Below, piece by piece: positions 7,004 through 16,445 of a DNA stretch of 62,885 bases. Made by a program: the position numbers and the translations under genes. This DNA is from a bacterium. GTDB taxonomy: Bacteria; Desulfobacterota; JAPLJL01. The notes under the pieces were generated by a model. That model saw nothing but the letters and a program-made list of their open reading frames with translations. It was not told where the DNA came from and ran no database searches. Location of the stretch: NCBI GenBank assembly GCA_028713675.1, contig JAQTNV010000017.1, forward strand, positions 1-62,885. Reading direction: 5' to 3'. Numbering within the stretch: the stretch's first letter is position 1; each line of letters begins with the position of its first letter.

Positions 7004-8443
7004 ATGGATTTTCCCGCGCTGGACCTGATCTTCCACCCCCGGGCGCTGGCGGTGGTGGGGGTTTCCAACCGCCTGAACAACGCCGGAGTGATGTTCGCCG
7101 ACGCCAACCGGGCCCTGGGCTTTGCCGGGCCGGTTTACGCGGTCAACCCCTCCGGGGGCGAGCAGGTCAAGGATTACCCGACCTACCGGACGATCCGGGA
7201 AATCCCCGGACCGGTGGATCACGCGATTATTTCCGTCCCCGCCAAGTTTCTGCCCGAGATCATTTCGGAATGCGGGGAAAAAGGGGTGCGCTCGGCCGCG
7301 ATTTTTACCTCCGGTTTCAGCGAGACGGGGAAAGGTTCCGGACAGGAGCTCGAGGAGAAAATCCTGGAAATCGCCCGCAAAAGCGGTCTCCGGCTCATCG
7401 GCCCCAACTGCATGGGGATTTATTACCCGGCCCACGGCCTGGGCTTCCGGCCCGACCTGCCCAAGTGGGAAGGGGAGGGGAACGTGAGCTTCCTTTCCCA
7501 GAGCGGGGGGCTGGCCTTCAGCGGGATTTTCCTGGGCCAGCGCTGCGGACTGAAATTCCAGAAGGTGATCAGCTACGGGAACGAGGCGGACCTGAGTTCG
7601 CACGAGCTGCTCGATTATTTCGCCGAGGATCCCGCCACCGGGATCATCCTGATTTACATCGAGGGGACCCGGGACGGGGCGTCCCTGGCCCGGTCCCTGG
7701 TCCGGGCCGGGCGGAAGAAGCCGGTGATCGTGCTCAAGGGCGGGCTCGCCGAAGTCGGGGTGCGGGCGGCGGCCTCGCACACCGGGGCAATGGGCGGGAA
7801 ACGGCAGACCTGGGAAGCGGTCTTCAAACAGGCCGGCGCCCTTCAGGCCGGAGGCCTCGAGGAACTGGTGGAAACCGCGATGACGATCAACCGGCTCCCG
7901 GCCTTTACCGGCCGGCGGATCATCATGGTCTGCATGAGCGGCGGGGTTTCGGTCAACTACACCGACCGGACCGCGGACTGGGGCTTCGAGATGCCGCCGC
8001 TTTCCCCGGAGACCACCGCGAAGCTCCGGACCGCCTTCGACGCACCCGGGACCAGCGTCAAGAACCCGATCGACATGGCGACCTCCTTTGTCAATTTCTT
8101 CATCTACGGCGATGTTTTCCGGGCCCTGGACGAAGACCCGGACTGCGACATCATCATGCTGGTTTTCACCATGGAGTATTACATCTACGCCGAGCACTTC
8201 GCCCCGGGACTGGTGGACCATACCGTGAGCTCCTTCATCGAGGCCCTGCAGGAGGTTAAAAAACCATTGGTGGTGGTGGTCCCTTCCGTAGTGGAAGAGG
8301 AAAAACGGAACCGGATCCAGCAGACTTTCCTGGCCGCCGGTTTTCCTGCCTTTCTCACCATCGACCGGGCCCTGAAGGCCCTGAGCCTGACCCAGCAGTA
8401 TCATTCCAGGAAAAAATTGACGAATGACGAATGTCCCTCGTAA
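7004..8443 (+). CDS. Acyl-CoA synthetase (NDP-forming) alpha subunit-like
   Basis: About 479 residues with the N-terminal CoA-binding Rossmann domain (IFHPRALAVVGVSN), followed by two succinyl-CoA-ligase-like flavodoxin domains. The phospho-accepting His lies in ASHTGAMGG. This matches the alpha part of archaeal/bacterial ADP-forming acetyl- or acyl-CoA synthetases, which couple acyl-CoA to ATP formation. The ATP-grasp beta subunit is not fused and not adjacent, so it must be elsewhere or the protein works differently. I chose the ATG at 7004; the frame is open upstream into the PilZ gene. The last nine residues (KLTNDECPS) and the approach to the stop are written by an ATTGACG heptad array. 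Confidence 0.85.
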   Translation: MDFPALDLIFHPRALAVVGVSNRLNNAGVMFADANRALGFAGPVYAVNPSGGEQVKDYPTYRTIREIPGPVDHAIISVPAKFLPEIISECGEKGVRSAAIFTSGFSETGKGSGQELEEKILEIARKSGLRLIGPNCMGIYYPAHGLGFRPDLPKWEGEGNVSFLSQSGGLAFSGIFLGQRCGLKFQKVISYGNEADLSSHELLDYFAEDPATGIILIYIEGTRDGASLARSLVRAGRKKPVIVLKGGLAEVGVRAAASHTGAMGGKRQTWEAVFKQAGALQAGGLEELVETAMTINRLPAFTGRRIIMVCMSGGVSVNYTDRTADWGFEMPPLSPETTAKLRTAFDAPGTSVKNPIDMATSFVNFFIYGDVFRALDEDPDCDIIMLVFTMEYYIYAEHFAPGLVDHTVSSFIEALQEVKKPLVVVVPSVVEEEKRNRIQQTFLAAGFPAFLTIDRALKALSLTQQYHSRKKLTNDECPS

Positions 8444-8488
8444 TAACTCGGGATAAAACGATTGACGAATGTACCGAATGCAGAATGC
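8416..8488. repeat. Heptad arrays, AATGACG type
   Basis: 8416-8436 has ATTGACG, AATGACG, AATGTCC inside the 3' end of the acyl-CoA synthetase gene. 8461-8488 restarts as ATTGACG, AATGTAC, CGAATGC, AGAATGC in the intergenic region. No ribosome-binding site of note precedes the next gene. Confidence 0.75.
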
Positions 8489-8595
8489 ACCCTGCCCGAA
8501 CCGCCCCTTCGAGTCGGCCAGGGATTTCGGTTTGATCTTTTAACCATTTCCCGCATGTCCTGCCTGTCCAACCTTTCTCGCATTATTTTTTCATA

Positions 8596-9933
8596 ATGAG
8601 TAAACCAGCACATATTACCGTTCTCGGCGGCGGGCCGGCCGGCCTGGCGGTGGGTTATTACGCCCGGAAAAAGGGGATCCCTTTCACCATTTACGAGTCC
8701 GGGGACAGGGTCGGAGGCAACTGCGTTACGCTGGAAAAGGGTGGGTTTTATTTCGATTCCGGGGCGCATCGCCTGCATGACCAGGACCCTGAATCCACCG
8801 CGGAGCTCCGGGGACTTCTCGGGGAGGATCTGCGGGAAATCTCCGTTCCCAGCCATATTTATCACCGGGGGAAATTCATCGACTTCCCGCTTTCACCCCT
8901 GAACCTCGTCACGACCCTCGGGCCTTTTTTCTTTGTGGGGGCCGCACTGGAACTGGTGCGCTCCCGGTTGAAAACAGAACATCCCGACGGGAGTTTCCGT
9001 CAGTATGCCCTGCATGCCTATGGAAAAACGATTACGGATCTTTTCCTGAAGGATTACACGGAAAAGTTATGGGGGGCGTCGTGGGACCGGCTGTCTGCGG
9101 TGGTGGCGGGGAAGAGGCTGAAGGGACTGAACCTCCGGACGTTCGTGACCGAAGCCCTTTTCGGCCGCCGGGCCAAAACCAGGCACCTGGACGGCTCGTT
9201 TTATTATCCCAAAAAGGGAATCGGGGAAATTTTCGAGGCCCTGGCCGACCGGACCGGGAGGGAGAATATCCGCACCGGTTCGACGGTAACAAAAATTTTC
9301 CACGATCATAAGTCCATTCAGGCCCTCGAACTAAACGGACGGGAAGTCGTTCAAATCGGGGAGGTGGTCAGCTCCCTTCCCTTGAACCTCCTGGCCGGGA
9401 TCCTGGAACCCCGGCCGCCGGAGGAGTTCCTGGCCCTGGCCCGGGGCCTGCGCTACCGGAACATGATCCTGGCGGCCTTTTTCCTCAATCGGGAGTCAGT
9501 GACGAAAAGCGCCACCGTGTATTTTCCCGACTCGGAATTTCCCTTTACCCGGTTATATGAACCCCGGAACCGCAGCCGCGAAATGTCCCCGCCGGGGAAA
9601 ACCTCCCTGGTGGTGGAGTTTCCCTGCCAGCCGGAGGACCCGGTCTGGAACCTGGGGCCGGACCAGGTGGTGGAGAAGGTCCGGACTCCGCTCCTCAGGA
9701 CCGGTTGGCTGCAGGAAGAGGAGATCATCGGTACCGCGGTTCATAAAATCAATCAGGCTTATCCGATCCTGGAACTCGGCTACGAGGAAAAACTCGAGAA
9801 GGTCTTCACTTTTCTGCGGGGGTTCGGGAACCTGAGGTTAACCGGCCGGAACGGCAGGTTTGTCTACGCCTGGATCCACGATATGATCAGGTTCGGAAGG
9901 GAGATCGTCGAGGAATACGGGTCAGAAAAGTAA
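8596..9933 (+). CDS. FAD-dependent oxidoreductase, COG1232/UDP-galactopyranose mutase-like
   Basis: 445 residues. An N-terminal FAD-binding Rossmann motif, VLGGGPAG (about 9-16), is followed by the acidic ribose-binding YESGDRVGG and an FDSGAHR segment. KDYTEKLWG (about 152-160) with KRLKGLNL is shared with the paralog at 13712. The family includes protoporphyrinogen-oxidase-like and UDP-galactopyranose-mutase-like flavoproteins often found in surface-polysaccharide loci; the substrate cannot be read from sequence. Its neighbours are glycosyltransferases, so I infer sugar or lipid-sugar modification rather than heme synthesis. Confidence 0.8.
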   Translation: MSKPAHITVLGGGPAGLAVGYYARKKGIPFTIYESGDRVGGNCVTLEKGGFYFDSGAHRLHDQDPESTAELRGLLGEDLREISVPSHIYHRGKFIDFPLSPLNLVTTLGPFFFVGAALELVRSRLKTEHPDGSFRQYALHAYGKTITDLFLKDYTEKLWGASWDRLSAVVAGKRLKGLNLRTFVTEALFGRRAKTRHLDGSFYYPKKGIGEIFEALADRTGRENIRTGSTVTKIFHDHKSIQALELNGREVVQIGEVVSSLPLNLLAGILEPRPPEEFLALARGLRYRNMILAAFFLNRESVTKSATVYFPDSEFPFTRLYEPRNRSREMSPPGKTSLVVEFPCQPEDPVWNLGPDQVVEKVRTPLLRTGWLQEEEIIGTAVHKINQAYPILELGYEEKLEKVFTFLRGFGNLRLTGRNGRFVYAWIHDMIRFGREIVEEYGSEK

Positions 9934-10059
9934 CCGGTGACATCGGGACGAATCGACCGGTCTCCGGAGCCCACAGACGCAAGATACGGAATTCCCGGAT
10001 AATAATCCGGAAAAACATCCGCCGCGGACGTCCTCCCGCCCGGCCCGGGAAAAAAGGCA

Positions 10060-11037
10060 ATGATTTACGTTAATTTATTAATCGCCGTTCCGGTCGTCAC
10101 TTATCTGGTTTCTTATTTTTATCTCGCCCATTATCACGGGAGTCTCTTGCTTTTCAACGTGATCATCCACGAAAACGGGAAGTATTCATTCCTGCAGACG
10201 CTGTTTTACGCTTCCCATTTTCTCGGCCATATCCCCGTTCTCACCGTCCTGGCTTTCATTTTCACGGGGTATTACCTGAGCCTGACCGGGAAAATCCGGA
10301 ATCCCTATCCCCCGGAAACCACTAAAAAGCTGGCCTGGGTTTTGGCCGCGTTCCTGGTTGTTTCCCTGATTCTAAGCCTGGTTCTTTTCGGAACGGGAGA
10401 AACCTTCAGCTTCATCGCCGGCAGGACGCAGGGGAGGGGGGTGACCGGCGACGGAGGGGCCTGGGACCTGCATCTGCCCAGCCTGGTGCTCCTGATTTTC
10501 TTTATTCCCGTTTACCTGTATCTGATCCTGAAATTTTTAAAGGTCGATCTGGCGCCCAGCCCCCGGGGGTGGAATTATCTCCTCTCCGGTCTGCTGCTCC
10601 TCGCCGGTTTGAATTACCTGTTCAACCGGTATGATCCCTTGATTTTAATGAGGATCGGGACGGATCCCCGTTACCTGGCGCACGCGGTCAGGGAACTGGC
10701 GACGTTTCCGCTGACTTATTTTCCCATCCCCCTGTATGTCATTCTGGTCCGGGAGAGAAACGCTTTCGGTTCCTCCGCGGAAAAGCGGCACCTGATCCTG
10801 AAAGTTTTTCTGCTGATATTTTCCGTGATTTTTCTCGCGGGCCTGCTTTACGGGTCATTTTCGGCGCTCAGCGGCGGAATCGGCGAGCTGGCGCAGAAAC
10901 CGGCTTTCGCCCGCGGCGGGCGGCTCGGCATCCCCTATCTCCTGGCTTCCCACTATTTCGAGCATTTTCTTGATACCGTATACTTTTCCCTGCTTTCCCT
11001 GCTTCTTTTTGGATGGCAGGGATCCAGGTCGAATTAG
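10060..11037 (+). CDS. Polytopic membrane protein of unknown family
   Basis: 325 residues with about seven or eight hydrophobic helices (roughly 3-22, 50-74, 90-112, 138-158, 172-186, 210-226, 246-268 and 298-318). I do not recognise the family. Two helix-associated His pairs stand out: ASHFLGH near residue 52 and ASHYFEHFLD near 295. The protein starts with ATG after AAAAAAGG. It lies between a COG1232-like flavoprotein and a GT39 glycosyltransferase, and its stop is about 70 bp before the latter, so a role in the same envelope glycan pathway is likely but inferred. Confidence 0.7.
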   Translation: MIYVNLLIAVPVVTYLVSYFYLAHYHGSLLLFNVIIHENGKYSFLQTLFYASHFLGHIPVLTVLAFIFTGYYLSLTGKIRNPYPPETTKKLAWVLAAFLVVSLILSLVLFGTGETFSFIAGRTQGRGVTGDGGAWDLHLPSLVLLIFFIPVYLYLILKFLKVDLAPSPRGWNYLLSGLLLLAGLNYLFNRYDPLILMRIGTDPRYLAHAVRELATFPLTYFPIPLYVILVRERNAFGSSAEKRHLILKVFLLIFSVIFLAGLLYGSFSALSGGIGELAQKPAFARGGRLGIPYLLASHYFEHFLDTVYFSLLSLLLFGWQGSRSN

Positions 11038-11109
11038 CTTCTGCTTTCGGAAAATCGCGGGAGTCCGGCGGGGGGATATATTCCCGGCCGAGAAAAGATC
11101 AGGATTCGA

Positions 11110-12567
11110 ATGAAAAAAATCGGATATTTTCTGAGCCGGCATTATTACCTGGTTCTGTTTTTCCTGGCAATTCTTCTTTCCCTGATCATTCTGCTGAACT
11201 CCCAGCACCGATTTTTCAATATCGATGAGCTTGAACATGTGCATGCCGCCTGGTATGTGGAGAACAACCAGATTCCCTACCTGGAATTTTTTGAACATCA
11301 CCATCCTTTCTTCTGGTACCTGATCGCTCCCTTTCTCATGATCCTGGGCGATTCCACCCAGACCATGATGATCCTGAGACTCATGATGTTTGTTTTTGTC
11401 CTGGGCATAGGATATTTCACCTACCGGGTGGCCGCCCAAGCCAGCCGGTCGAAGGAAGCCGCCTGGATCGCCGTTCTGCTGGTGTTTTCCCTCCTCCTGT
11501 TCGTGGAGTCCGCGATCGAGATCAGGCCGGATGTGCCCCAGGTGTTTTTCGGCCTGGTCTCTTTTTCCTGCCTGGCCGGATATTTCCAGGGGTTCCGGGA
11601 CCGGGACGCGGCTTTCTCCGGCCTGGCGGCCGCGGTCGCCTTTCTCTTTATCCAGAAATTCCTGTTTTTTTTCCTGGGCCTGATCCTGATTTTCGCCTAC
11701 TGGCTTGTCCGCCGGAGGATTACCCTCCGGCCGATCCTCATATTCTTACTCTGTTTTTCCTTCCCCGTGCTGTTATTTGTGATCGGGCTGGCAGTCTCGG
11801 GGGCCCTGAAAGATTATCTGATCCTGTGCTGGTTGTTTAATCTGAAGTTCATCACCGCTTTTTCCGCCTGGGAGACTTTAAAAACAGTCATCATCCCGAA
11901 TGTCTTGTTCTGGCTGCTCCTGCCGATTTCCGTGATTTATATCCTTCTGGGAAAAAGGATCAACCCGGAGATTAAAACCGTGACCCTGCTCGGAGCCGGA
12001 TTGTTTGCGGTGGTGTTCAGGGTCACTCATCCCTACCCGCAGTATTTCCTCCCTGCCCTGCCTTTCTGCGCGATCGCGGTCGGGTATGCTCTCAACGAAG
12101 GATTCAACCGGTTCAAATTGAATAATCTGATCCGGGTGATCATCCTGATCGCGCTCCTGGCCGAACCAGCGGTTTTCCTGGTGAAGAAAAGCCGGGAAAC
12201 CAACGCCGACCAGCTGTCCCTGATCAATTACGTTCTCCGGAACACCAGTCCCGGGGAGTGCGTTTACGACAGTTTCCTGCAGTTCAATCTGTTCCGGCCG
12301 GATCTGCATTATTTCTGGTTTCATCATTCTCCCTGGGGGGGATTGGACCAGTATCGGCGGCTGGCCCAAAATAAATATTTCGGAAGGTATATCATTCCCG
12401 AGCGTGGCCGGTACGACGTCTGCGGGATGATCAAATCGAGAAAACCGAAATACATATTGGGCTTCACCTACGTGCAGGAGAAATGCGGGTTGAAGGAATT
12501 GTATGCTCCGACGGTGTTCGAGAATATCAAGGTTCGGAAAGACGGGAAGGTCGGGCCGGGCCGATGA
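11110..12567 (+). CDS. GT39/ArnT-type membrane glycosyltransferase
   Basis: 485 residues with about ten or more transmembrane helices. The GT-C acidic motif is in the first periplasmic loop (NIDELEHVH, Asp-Glu near 39-40), followed by an FFEHHHPFFWYL segment. Such enzymes use polyprenyl-phosphate sugars to glycosylate lipids or proteins on the periplasmic face. It is a clear paralog of the protein at 16442: the same loop motif, the C-terminal FNLFRPDLHY and the NKYFG segment are present in both. The stop overlaps the start of the next gene (ATGA), which implies translational coupling. Confidence 0.85.
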   Translation: MKKIGYFLSRHYYLVLFFLAILLSLIILLNSQHRFFNIDELEHVHAAWYVENNQIPYLEFFEHHHPFFWYLIAPFLMILGDSTQTMMILRLMMFVFVLGIGYFTYRVAAQASRSKEAAWIAVLLVFSLLLFVESAIEIRPDVPQVFFGLVSFSCLAGYFQGFRDRDAAFSGLAAAVAFLFIQKFLFFFLGLILIFAYWLVRRRITLRPILIFLLCFSFPVLLFVIGLAVSGALKDYLILCWLFNLKFITAFSAWETLKTVIIPNVLFWLLLPISVIYILLGKRINPEIKTVTLLGAGLFAVVFRVTHPYPQYFLPALPFCAIAVGYALNEGFNRFKLNNLIRVIILIALLAEPAVFLVKKSRETNADQLSLINYVLRNTSPGECVYDSFLQFNLFRPDLHYFWFHHSPWGGLDQYRRLAQNKYFGRYIIPERGRYDVCGMIKSRKPKYILGFTYVQEKCGLKELYAPTVFENIKVRKDGKVGPGR

Positions 12568-13571
12568 ACATCAGCGGAAAGGGAATTCTCCGGCGGGGGC
12601 TGGCGCTGGGGATCGGGATCGGGATCCTGGTCCTGCTGGTGTATTTCGCCGGGTTCGACCGGTTTATCAATGTCCTGCGCCGGGCCTCGCCGGCCTGGAT
12701 CGCGGCCGCGGTCATGATTTACGCCACCTCCTGGATTTTCCGGACCTGGCGGCTGAAAATCCTGACCGGACCGTCGGGAAAAACCCTCCGGGCGTTCGCA
12801 CTGTTCAAGTATCACATTTCCGGATACGCCCTGAATTCCTTCCTGCCCGCCAAGCTGGGGGATGCGGCCACCGTCGTTTACCTGAAAATGGCGGGGGTCA
12901 ACCTCGGCCGGGCGGTGGCGATTATTTTCCAGACCCGGATCCTGGATCTCCTGGCCATCGTGCTGCTGTCCACTCCGGCGGTCATCCTGGTCCTGGGAAA
13001 AAGCGCGCCCGGGTGGATTGTCACCACTTTTATCTTCTGCGCCCTGATCGTAGCGGCGCCCCTGGCGATGGTGGCCTTCGACCGGAAAAGGTATACCGCC
13101 CGCATTTTCGAAAAACTGGGGAAAAAATCCGGGAACCGGATGTTCCGGCTGGCGGCGGATAAGGCCGGGGACACCTATCAGGGCTACCACGAAATCGTTT
13201 CCGATCCGCTGCTGCTGGCGGGATCGATTCTTTTATCCCTCGCGGCCTGGGGGGTGGAGGGCTTGGCCGGTTTCGCGGTTTCCCGGGCGCTGGGGGCAGC
13301 GGTTTCCTTCCTGCCGGTGCTCCTGGCGGTGGCGATCGGCAATATCGGGAAGGCGGCCCCGGCCACGCCCGGGTCGGTGGGCATCTATGAAGGCATTTTC
13401 GCGGCCGTGCTGGTTCTGTTTGCGGTCCCCTTTGAGGTGGCCATCGCGGTCGCGATTCTCGATCACCTGTTAAAGAAACTGTTCAACGTTACGGTGGGGG
13501 GGGCGGCCACTCTCCGGATCGGGGTCAGCCTGGACCAGATCCGGAAAATGGTGGACGACCAGGGCCGGTAA
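12564..13571 (+). CDS. Flippase-like integral membrane protein (LPG synthase TM region/UPF0104 type)
   Basis: 335 residues of mostly hydrophobic sequence. The N-terminal arrangement is TM, YFAGFDRFINVL, WIFRTWRLKIL, then FLPAKLGDA, and the C-terminal segment is AAPATPGSVGIYEGIF. This pattern belongs to the lysylphosphatidylglycerol-synthase transmembrane family, which includes AglD-like proteins linked to polyprenyl-linked glycans. The start is the ATG that overlaps the stop of the preceding GT39 gene; the frame is open further upstream, but that sequence is coding in the other frame. It is probably involved in lipid-linked sugar translocation or use; this is inferred. Confidence 0.82.
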   Translation: MNISGKGILRRGLALGIGIGILVLLVYFAGFDRFINVLRRASPAWIAAAVMIYATSWIFRTWRLKILTGPSGKTLRAFALFKYHISGYALNSFLPAKLGDAATVVYLKMAGVNLGRAVAIIFQTRILDLLAIVLLSTPAVILVLGKSAPGWIVTTFIFCALIVAAPLAMVAFDRKRYTARIFEKLGKKSGNRMFRLAADKAGDTYQGYHEIVSDPLLLAGSILLSLAAWGVEGLAGFAVSRALGAAVSFLPVLLAVAIGNIGKAAPATPGSVGIYEGIFAAVLVLFAVPFEVAIAVAILDHLLKKLFNVTVGGAATLRIGVSLDQIRKMVDDQGR

Positions 13572-13589
13572 CCGGGAAACCAAAAAATA

Positions 13590-13654
13590 ATTGACGATCC
13601 ACCTTCGCTAAAGCTTCGGCGGACAGGTTGACGATTTCAGATTGACGAGTGAAA
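13590..13654. repeat. ATTGACG heptad array interrupted by a hairpin element
   Basis: Units ATTGACG and ATCCACC are followed by a 24-nt block ending GCTTCGGCGGACAGG. The heptads then resume as TTGACG, ATTTCAG, ATTGACG, AGTGAAA. The interrupting block is related to the one inside the array at 62125-62210. Confidence 0.75.
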
Positions 13655-13711
13655 AACAAATACATAGGGCCGAATAGTTATTCAAAGCTGAAGCGAAAAA
13701 TCGGGTAGCTT

Positions 13712-15349
13712 ATGGAGAAGAAGGCGATCATCATCGGCGCGGGGCCGGCCGGCTTGACGGCGGCCCACGAATTGCTGAAAAAGACCGGAATCAAGCCCTG
13801 GATTTTTGAAGCCGACTCCGTCTGCGGGGGCCTTTCCCGGACCGTTAATTACCGGGGGAACCGGATTGATATCGGCGGGCACCGGTTCTTCTCCAAACTA
13901 AAGCCGATCATGAAATGGTGGCTCCGGATCCTGCCCCTGGAAACGAGCTTGAACCCCGGGCCGGAGGGGCCGGGCGCCCTGGAAAAAGAAATGCTCGCGA
14001 TCGCGGGCGAGGACCGCGTTTCCCCCGGTTCGGACCGGGCGGAGGCGGTCATGCAGGTGCGGGACCGTCTTTCCCGGATCTTTTTCATGAAAAAATTCTT
14101 CGACTATCCGCTTTCCTTGAAAATGCAGACGCTCAGGGATCTCGGTTTCGGCCGGGTCGTGCCGATTACCGCGAGTTATTTGCGGGCCCGGGCGTTTCCC
14201 GTCAAACCGGAGAACAATCTGGAGGATTTTTTCATCAACCGGTTCGGCCGCAGGTTCTATCAGATGTTTTTCCGGGAGTATACGGAAAAGGTCTGGGGGG
14301 TTTCCTGCCGGGAGATCGGAACCGGGTGGGGGGAACAGCGGATCAAGGGCCTGTCCCTCTCCCGGGCGCTGATCCACGCGCTGAAAAGCCTTTTCGGCCT
14401 GAAGATCGAACTGCTCAAGACCGGCGCGGAAACCAGCCTGATCGACCAGTTTCTTTACCCGAAGCTCGGCCCCGGGCAGCTTTGGGAAGCGGTCGCGAAA
14501 ATCGTGGAGAACCAGGGCGGAAAGATCGCTTACCGGCAGCGGGTCGTGGGCGTGGACGCCGAGGGCGGCCGGATCCTGGCGGTCCGGGTGCGGGACGAAG
14601 AGAGCGGCCGGGTTACCCGGATCGAGGGTGATTATATTTTTTCCTCCATGCCGGTCTGCGATCTGATCCGGGCCTGGGACGGCAAGGCGCCGCGGGAGGT
14701 CCAGGAGGTTTCCGACCATCTGGCCTACATGGATTTCGTCACGGTCGGGCTTTTGTTTAAACAGCTTCGGGTCAAAGGGAAGAACCGCCGCGAATCCCCG
14801 GCGGGGCTGATCCCCGACAACTGGATCTACGTGCAGGAGCCCAAGATAAAAATGGGCCGGATTCAGATCTTCAACAACTGGAGCCCGGCCATGGTTAGGG
14901 ACCCGGATACGGTCTGGCTCGGAGCGGAATATTTTTACCGGGAGGGGGACCCCGAGTGGGGAAAAAGCGATGGGGAGATGATCGAAACGGCGATCCGGGA
15001 GCTGGCCCGGATGGGCCTGGCCGACCCGGGGGATTATCTGGACGGGGTGGTGGTCAGGATGAAGAAGACTTATCCAGGTTATTTCGGGTCCTACGGCAGG
15101 TTTCCGGTGGTGCGCGATTTTACCGATGGCTTCCACAACCTGTTTTTAATCGGCCGGAACGGGATGCACCGCTACAACAACCAGGATCATTCAATGCTGA
15201 CCGCGATGACGGCGGTGGACAACATCCTGGCGGGCCGGACCGATAAGGACAACATCTGGCAGGTCAACACCGAACCGGAGTACATGGAAAGCAAGGTTAC
15301 CTTCGTGGAAAATCTGACCGGCGTATATCAGCAGGATGACAATGTCTGA
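13712..15349 (+). CDS. FAD-dependent oxidoreductase, COG1232/UDP-galactopyranose mutase-like
   Basis: 545 residues. The FAD-binding motif IIGAGPAG lies at about 7-14, and [12 protein letters not shown] and DIGGHRFF follow. REYTEKVWG lies at about 188-196 with QRIKGLSL, the same signature as the flavoprotein at 8596 but in a longer protein. The C-terminal [14 protein letters not shown] is typical of the polysaccharide-associated branch. It overlaps the following GT2 gene by 14 bp. Reaction and substrate are unknown; the context suggests modification of a lipid-linked or nucleotide sugar. Confidence 0.83.
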   Translation: MEKKAIIIGAGPAGLTAAHELLKKTGIKPWIFEADSVCGGLSRTVNYRGNRIDIGGHRFFSKLKPIMKWWLRILPLETSLNPGPEGPGALEKEMLAIAGEDRVSPGSDRAEAVMQVRDRLSRIFFMKKFFDYPLSLKMQTLRDLGFGRVVPITASYLRARAFPVKPENNLEDFFINRFGRRFYQMFFREYTEKVWGVSCREIGTGWGEQRIKGLSLSRALIHALKSLFGLKIELLKTGAETSLIDQFLYPKLGPGQLWEAVAKIVENQGGKIAYRQRVVGVDAEGGRILAVRVRDEESGRVTRIEGDYIFSSMPVCDLIRAWDGKAPREVQEVSDHLAYMDFVTVGLLFKQLRVKGKNRRESPAGLIPDNWIYVQEPKIKMGRIQIFNNWSPAMVRDPDTVWLGAEYFYREGDPEWGKSDGEMIETAIRELARMGLADPGDYLDGVVVRMKKTYPGYFGSYGRFPVVRDFTDGFHNLFLIGRNGMHRYNNQDHSMLTAMTAVDNILAGRTDKDNIWQVNTEPEYMESKVTFVENLTGVYQQDDNV

Positions 15350-16445
15350 CCCCGGGCCCTTTAACCATGAAAATCCGATAAATCACGGCCAAAGGAACAG
15401 CGCCCCGGCCTTACTCCTTTCCATAATCATCCCCACCCGGGACAGTGAGTCGACCCTGGAAGAGTGCCTGCGTTCCATCCGGGAGAACGGATATCCCCAC
15501 TTTGAGTTGATTGTCGTCGACGGGGGAAGCCGGGATCAAACCGTGGAGATCGCCCGCGCTTATACCGATAAAGTTATACGGCAAAACCCCGCGGGCGGAA
15601 GAGAAGAAGCGAGAAACCTGGGTTATGAGGAAACGCGGGGCGAGATTATCGTTTGCACGGATTCCGACAATGTCCTGGAAAAAGGGGTGCTGGAGAAGAT
15701 GGCCCGGTATTTTACATCCCATCCGGAGGTGGACGCCGTGACCGGAATGAATACCAGGGAAAATCCGGTGACGAATTTTGCCTCCCAGTATAAAAACCTG
15801 TACATGTACAAAAATTTCCGCCGCTTGCCTGCAGAGGTGGATTTTCTTTACGGGTCTCTGTACGGCGTGAGAAAAGCGGATTATCCCCTGACCACCATGT
15901 GGGTGGACGATACGGCCCGGGGCCAGGAACTGGCCGTCAACAATAAACGGATCCGCTTCCTGCCCGAGCTCAAAACCGTGCATTTAAAAAGGTACAGTCT
16001 GGCTTCTTTGCTGGTCAATGATTTCCAGATCCCTTACGGCTGGGCGCGGATTTTCATTAAATACCGGGGCTGGCGGCGGTTGTTCGGCGCCCCCCGCAGG
16101 GGTTATAGCCACGTTTCGCCGGATCAGATCATCAGCCTGATCCTGTCGCCTTTCCTGGGCGTCACCGCGGCGGCCGCTTTTTTTCTTCCGGGTGTTTGGC
16201 CGCTCGTTTTTTTGCTCGGGTGTCTCTGGATTTATTTAAATCGTTCTCTGCTCCGGATCCTGGCCGGGGAAAATGGTTTTTTCTTCATGCTGGCCGGAAT
16301 GGTTTTTACCTGGGTGGATCACTGCGTCATGCTGACCGGGGTGACCTGGGGCGTGGGCGCCTATTTGGGACAGCGATTATTCCAACCCCGGGTTCCAGGT
16401 CTGTCGGAAGAGGAGACCGAAAGCCGGAGGCCTGAACCCAAATGA
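15336..16445 (+). CDS. Family 2 glycosyltransferase with C-terminal membrane segments
   Basis: 369 residues. GT-A fold start [13 protein letters not shown], then [14 protein letters not shown] and the metal-binding CTDSDN. The catalytic part ends around residue 260. Two or three hydrophobic helices follow (about 265-350), so the enzyme is probably anchored at the inner face of the cytoplasmic membrane and may act on a polyprenyl-phosphate acceptor. The ATG at 15342 is an alternative start. The stop overlaps the start of the next gene (ATGA), placing it in one operon with the flavoprotein and the GT39 protein. Confidence 0.88.
   Translation: MTMSDPGPFNHENPINHGQRNSAPALLLSIIIPTRDSESTLEECLRSIRENGYPHFELIVVDGGSRDQTVEIARAYTDKVIRQNPAGGREEARNLGYEETRGEIIVCTDSDNVLEKGVLEKMARYFTSHPEVDAVTGMNTRENPVTNFASQYKNLYMYKNFRRLPAEVDFLYGSLYGVRKADYPLTTMWVDDTARGQELAVNNKRIRFLPELKTVHLKRYSLASLLVNDFQIPYGWARIFIKYRGWRRLFGAPRRGYSHVSPDQIISLILSPFLGVTAAAAFFLPGVWPLVFLLGCLWIYLNRSLLRILAGENGFFFMLAGMVFTWVDHCVMLTGVTWGVGAYLGQRLFQPRVPGLSEEETESRRPEPK

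Noticed and set aside
8596-9933. Protoporphyrinogen oxidase (hemG/hemY)
   Set aside because: The fold class matches, but the YTEKLWG-type signature and the glycosyltransferase neighbourhood point to polysaccharide-associated flavoproteins; no heme genes are nearby.
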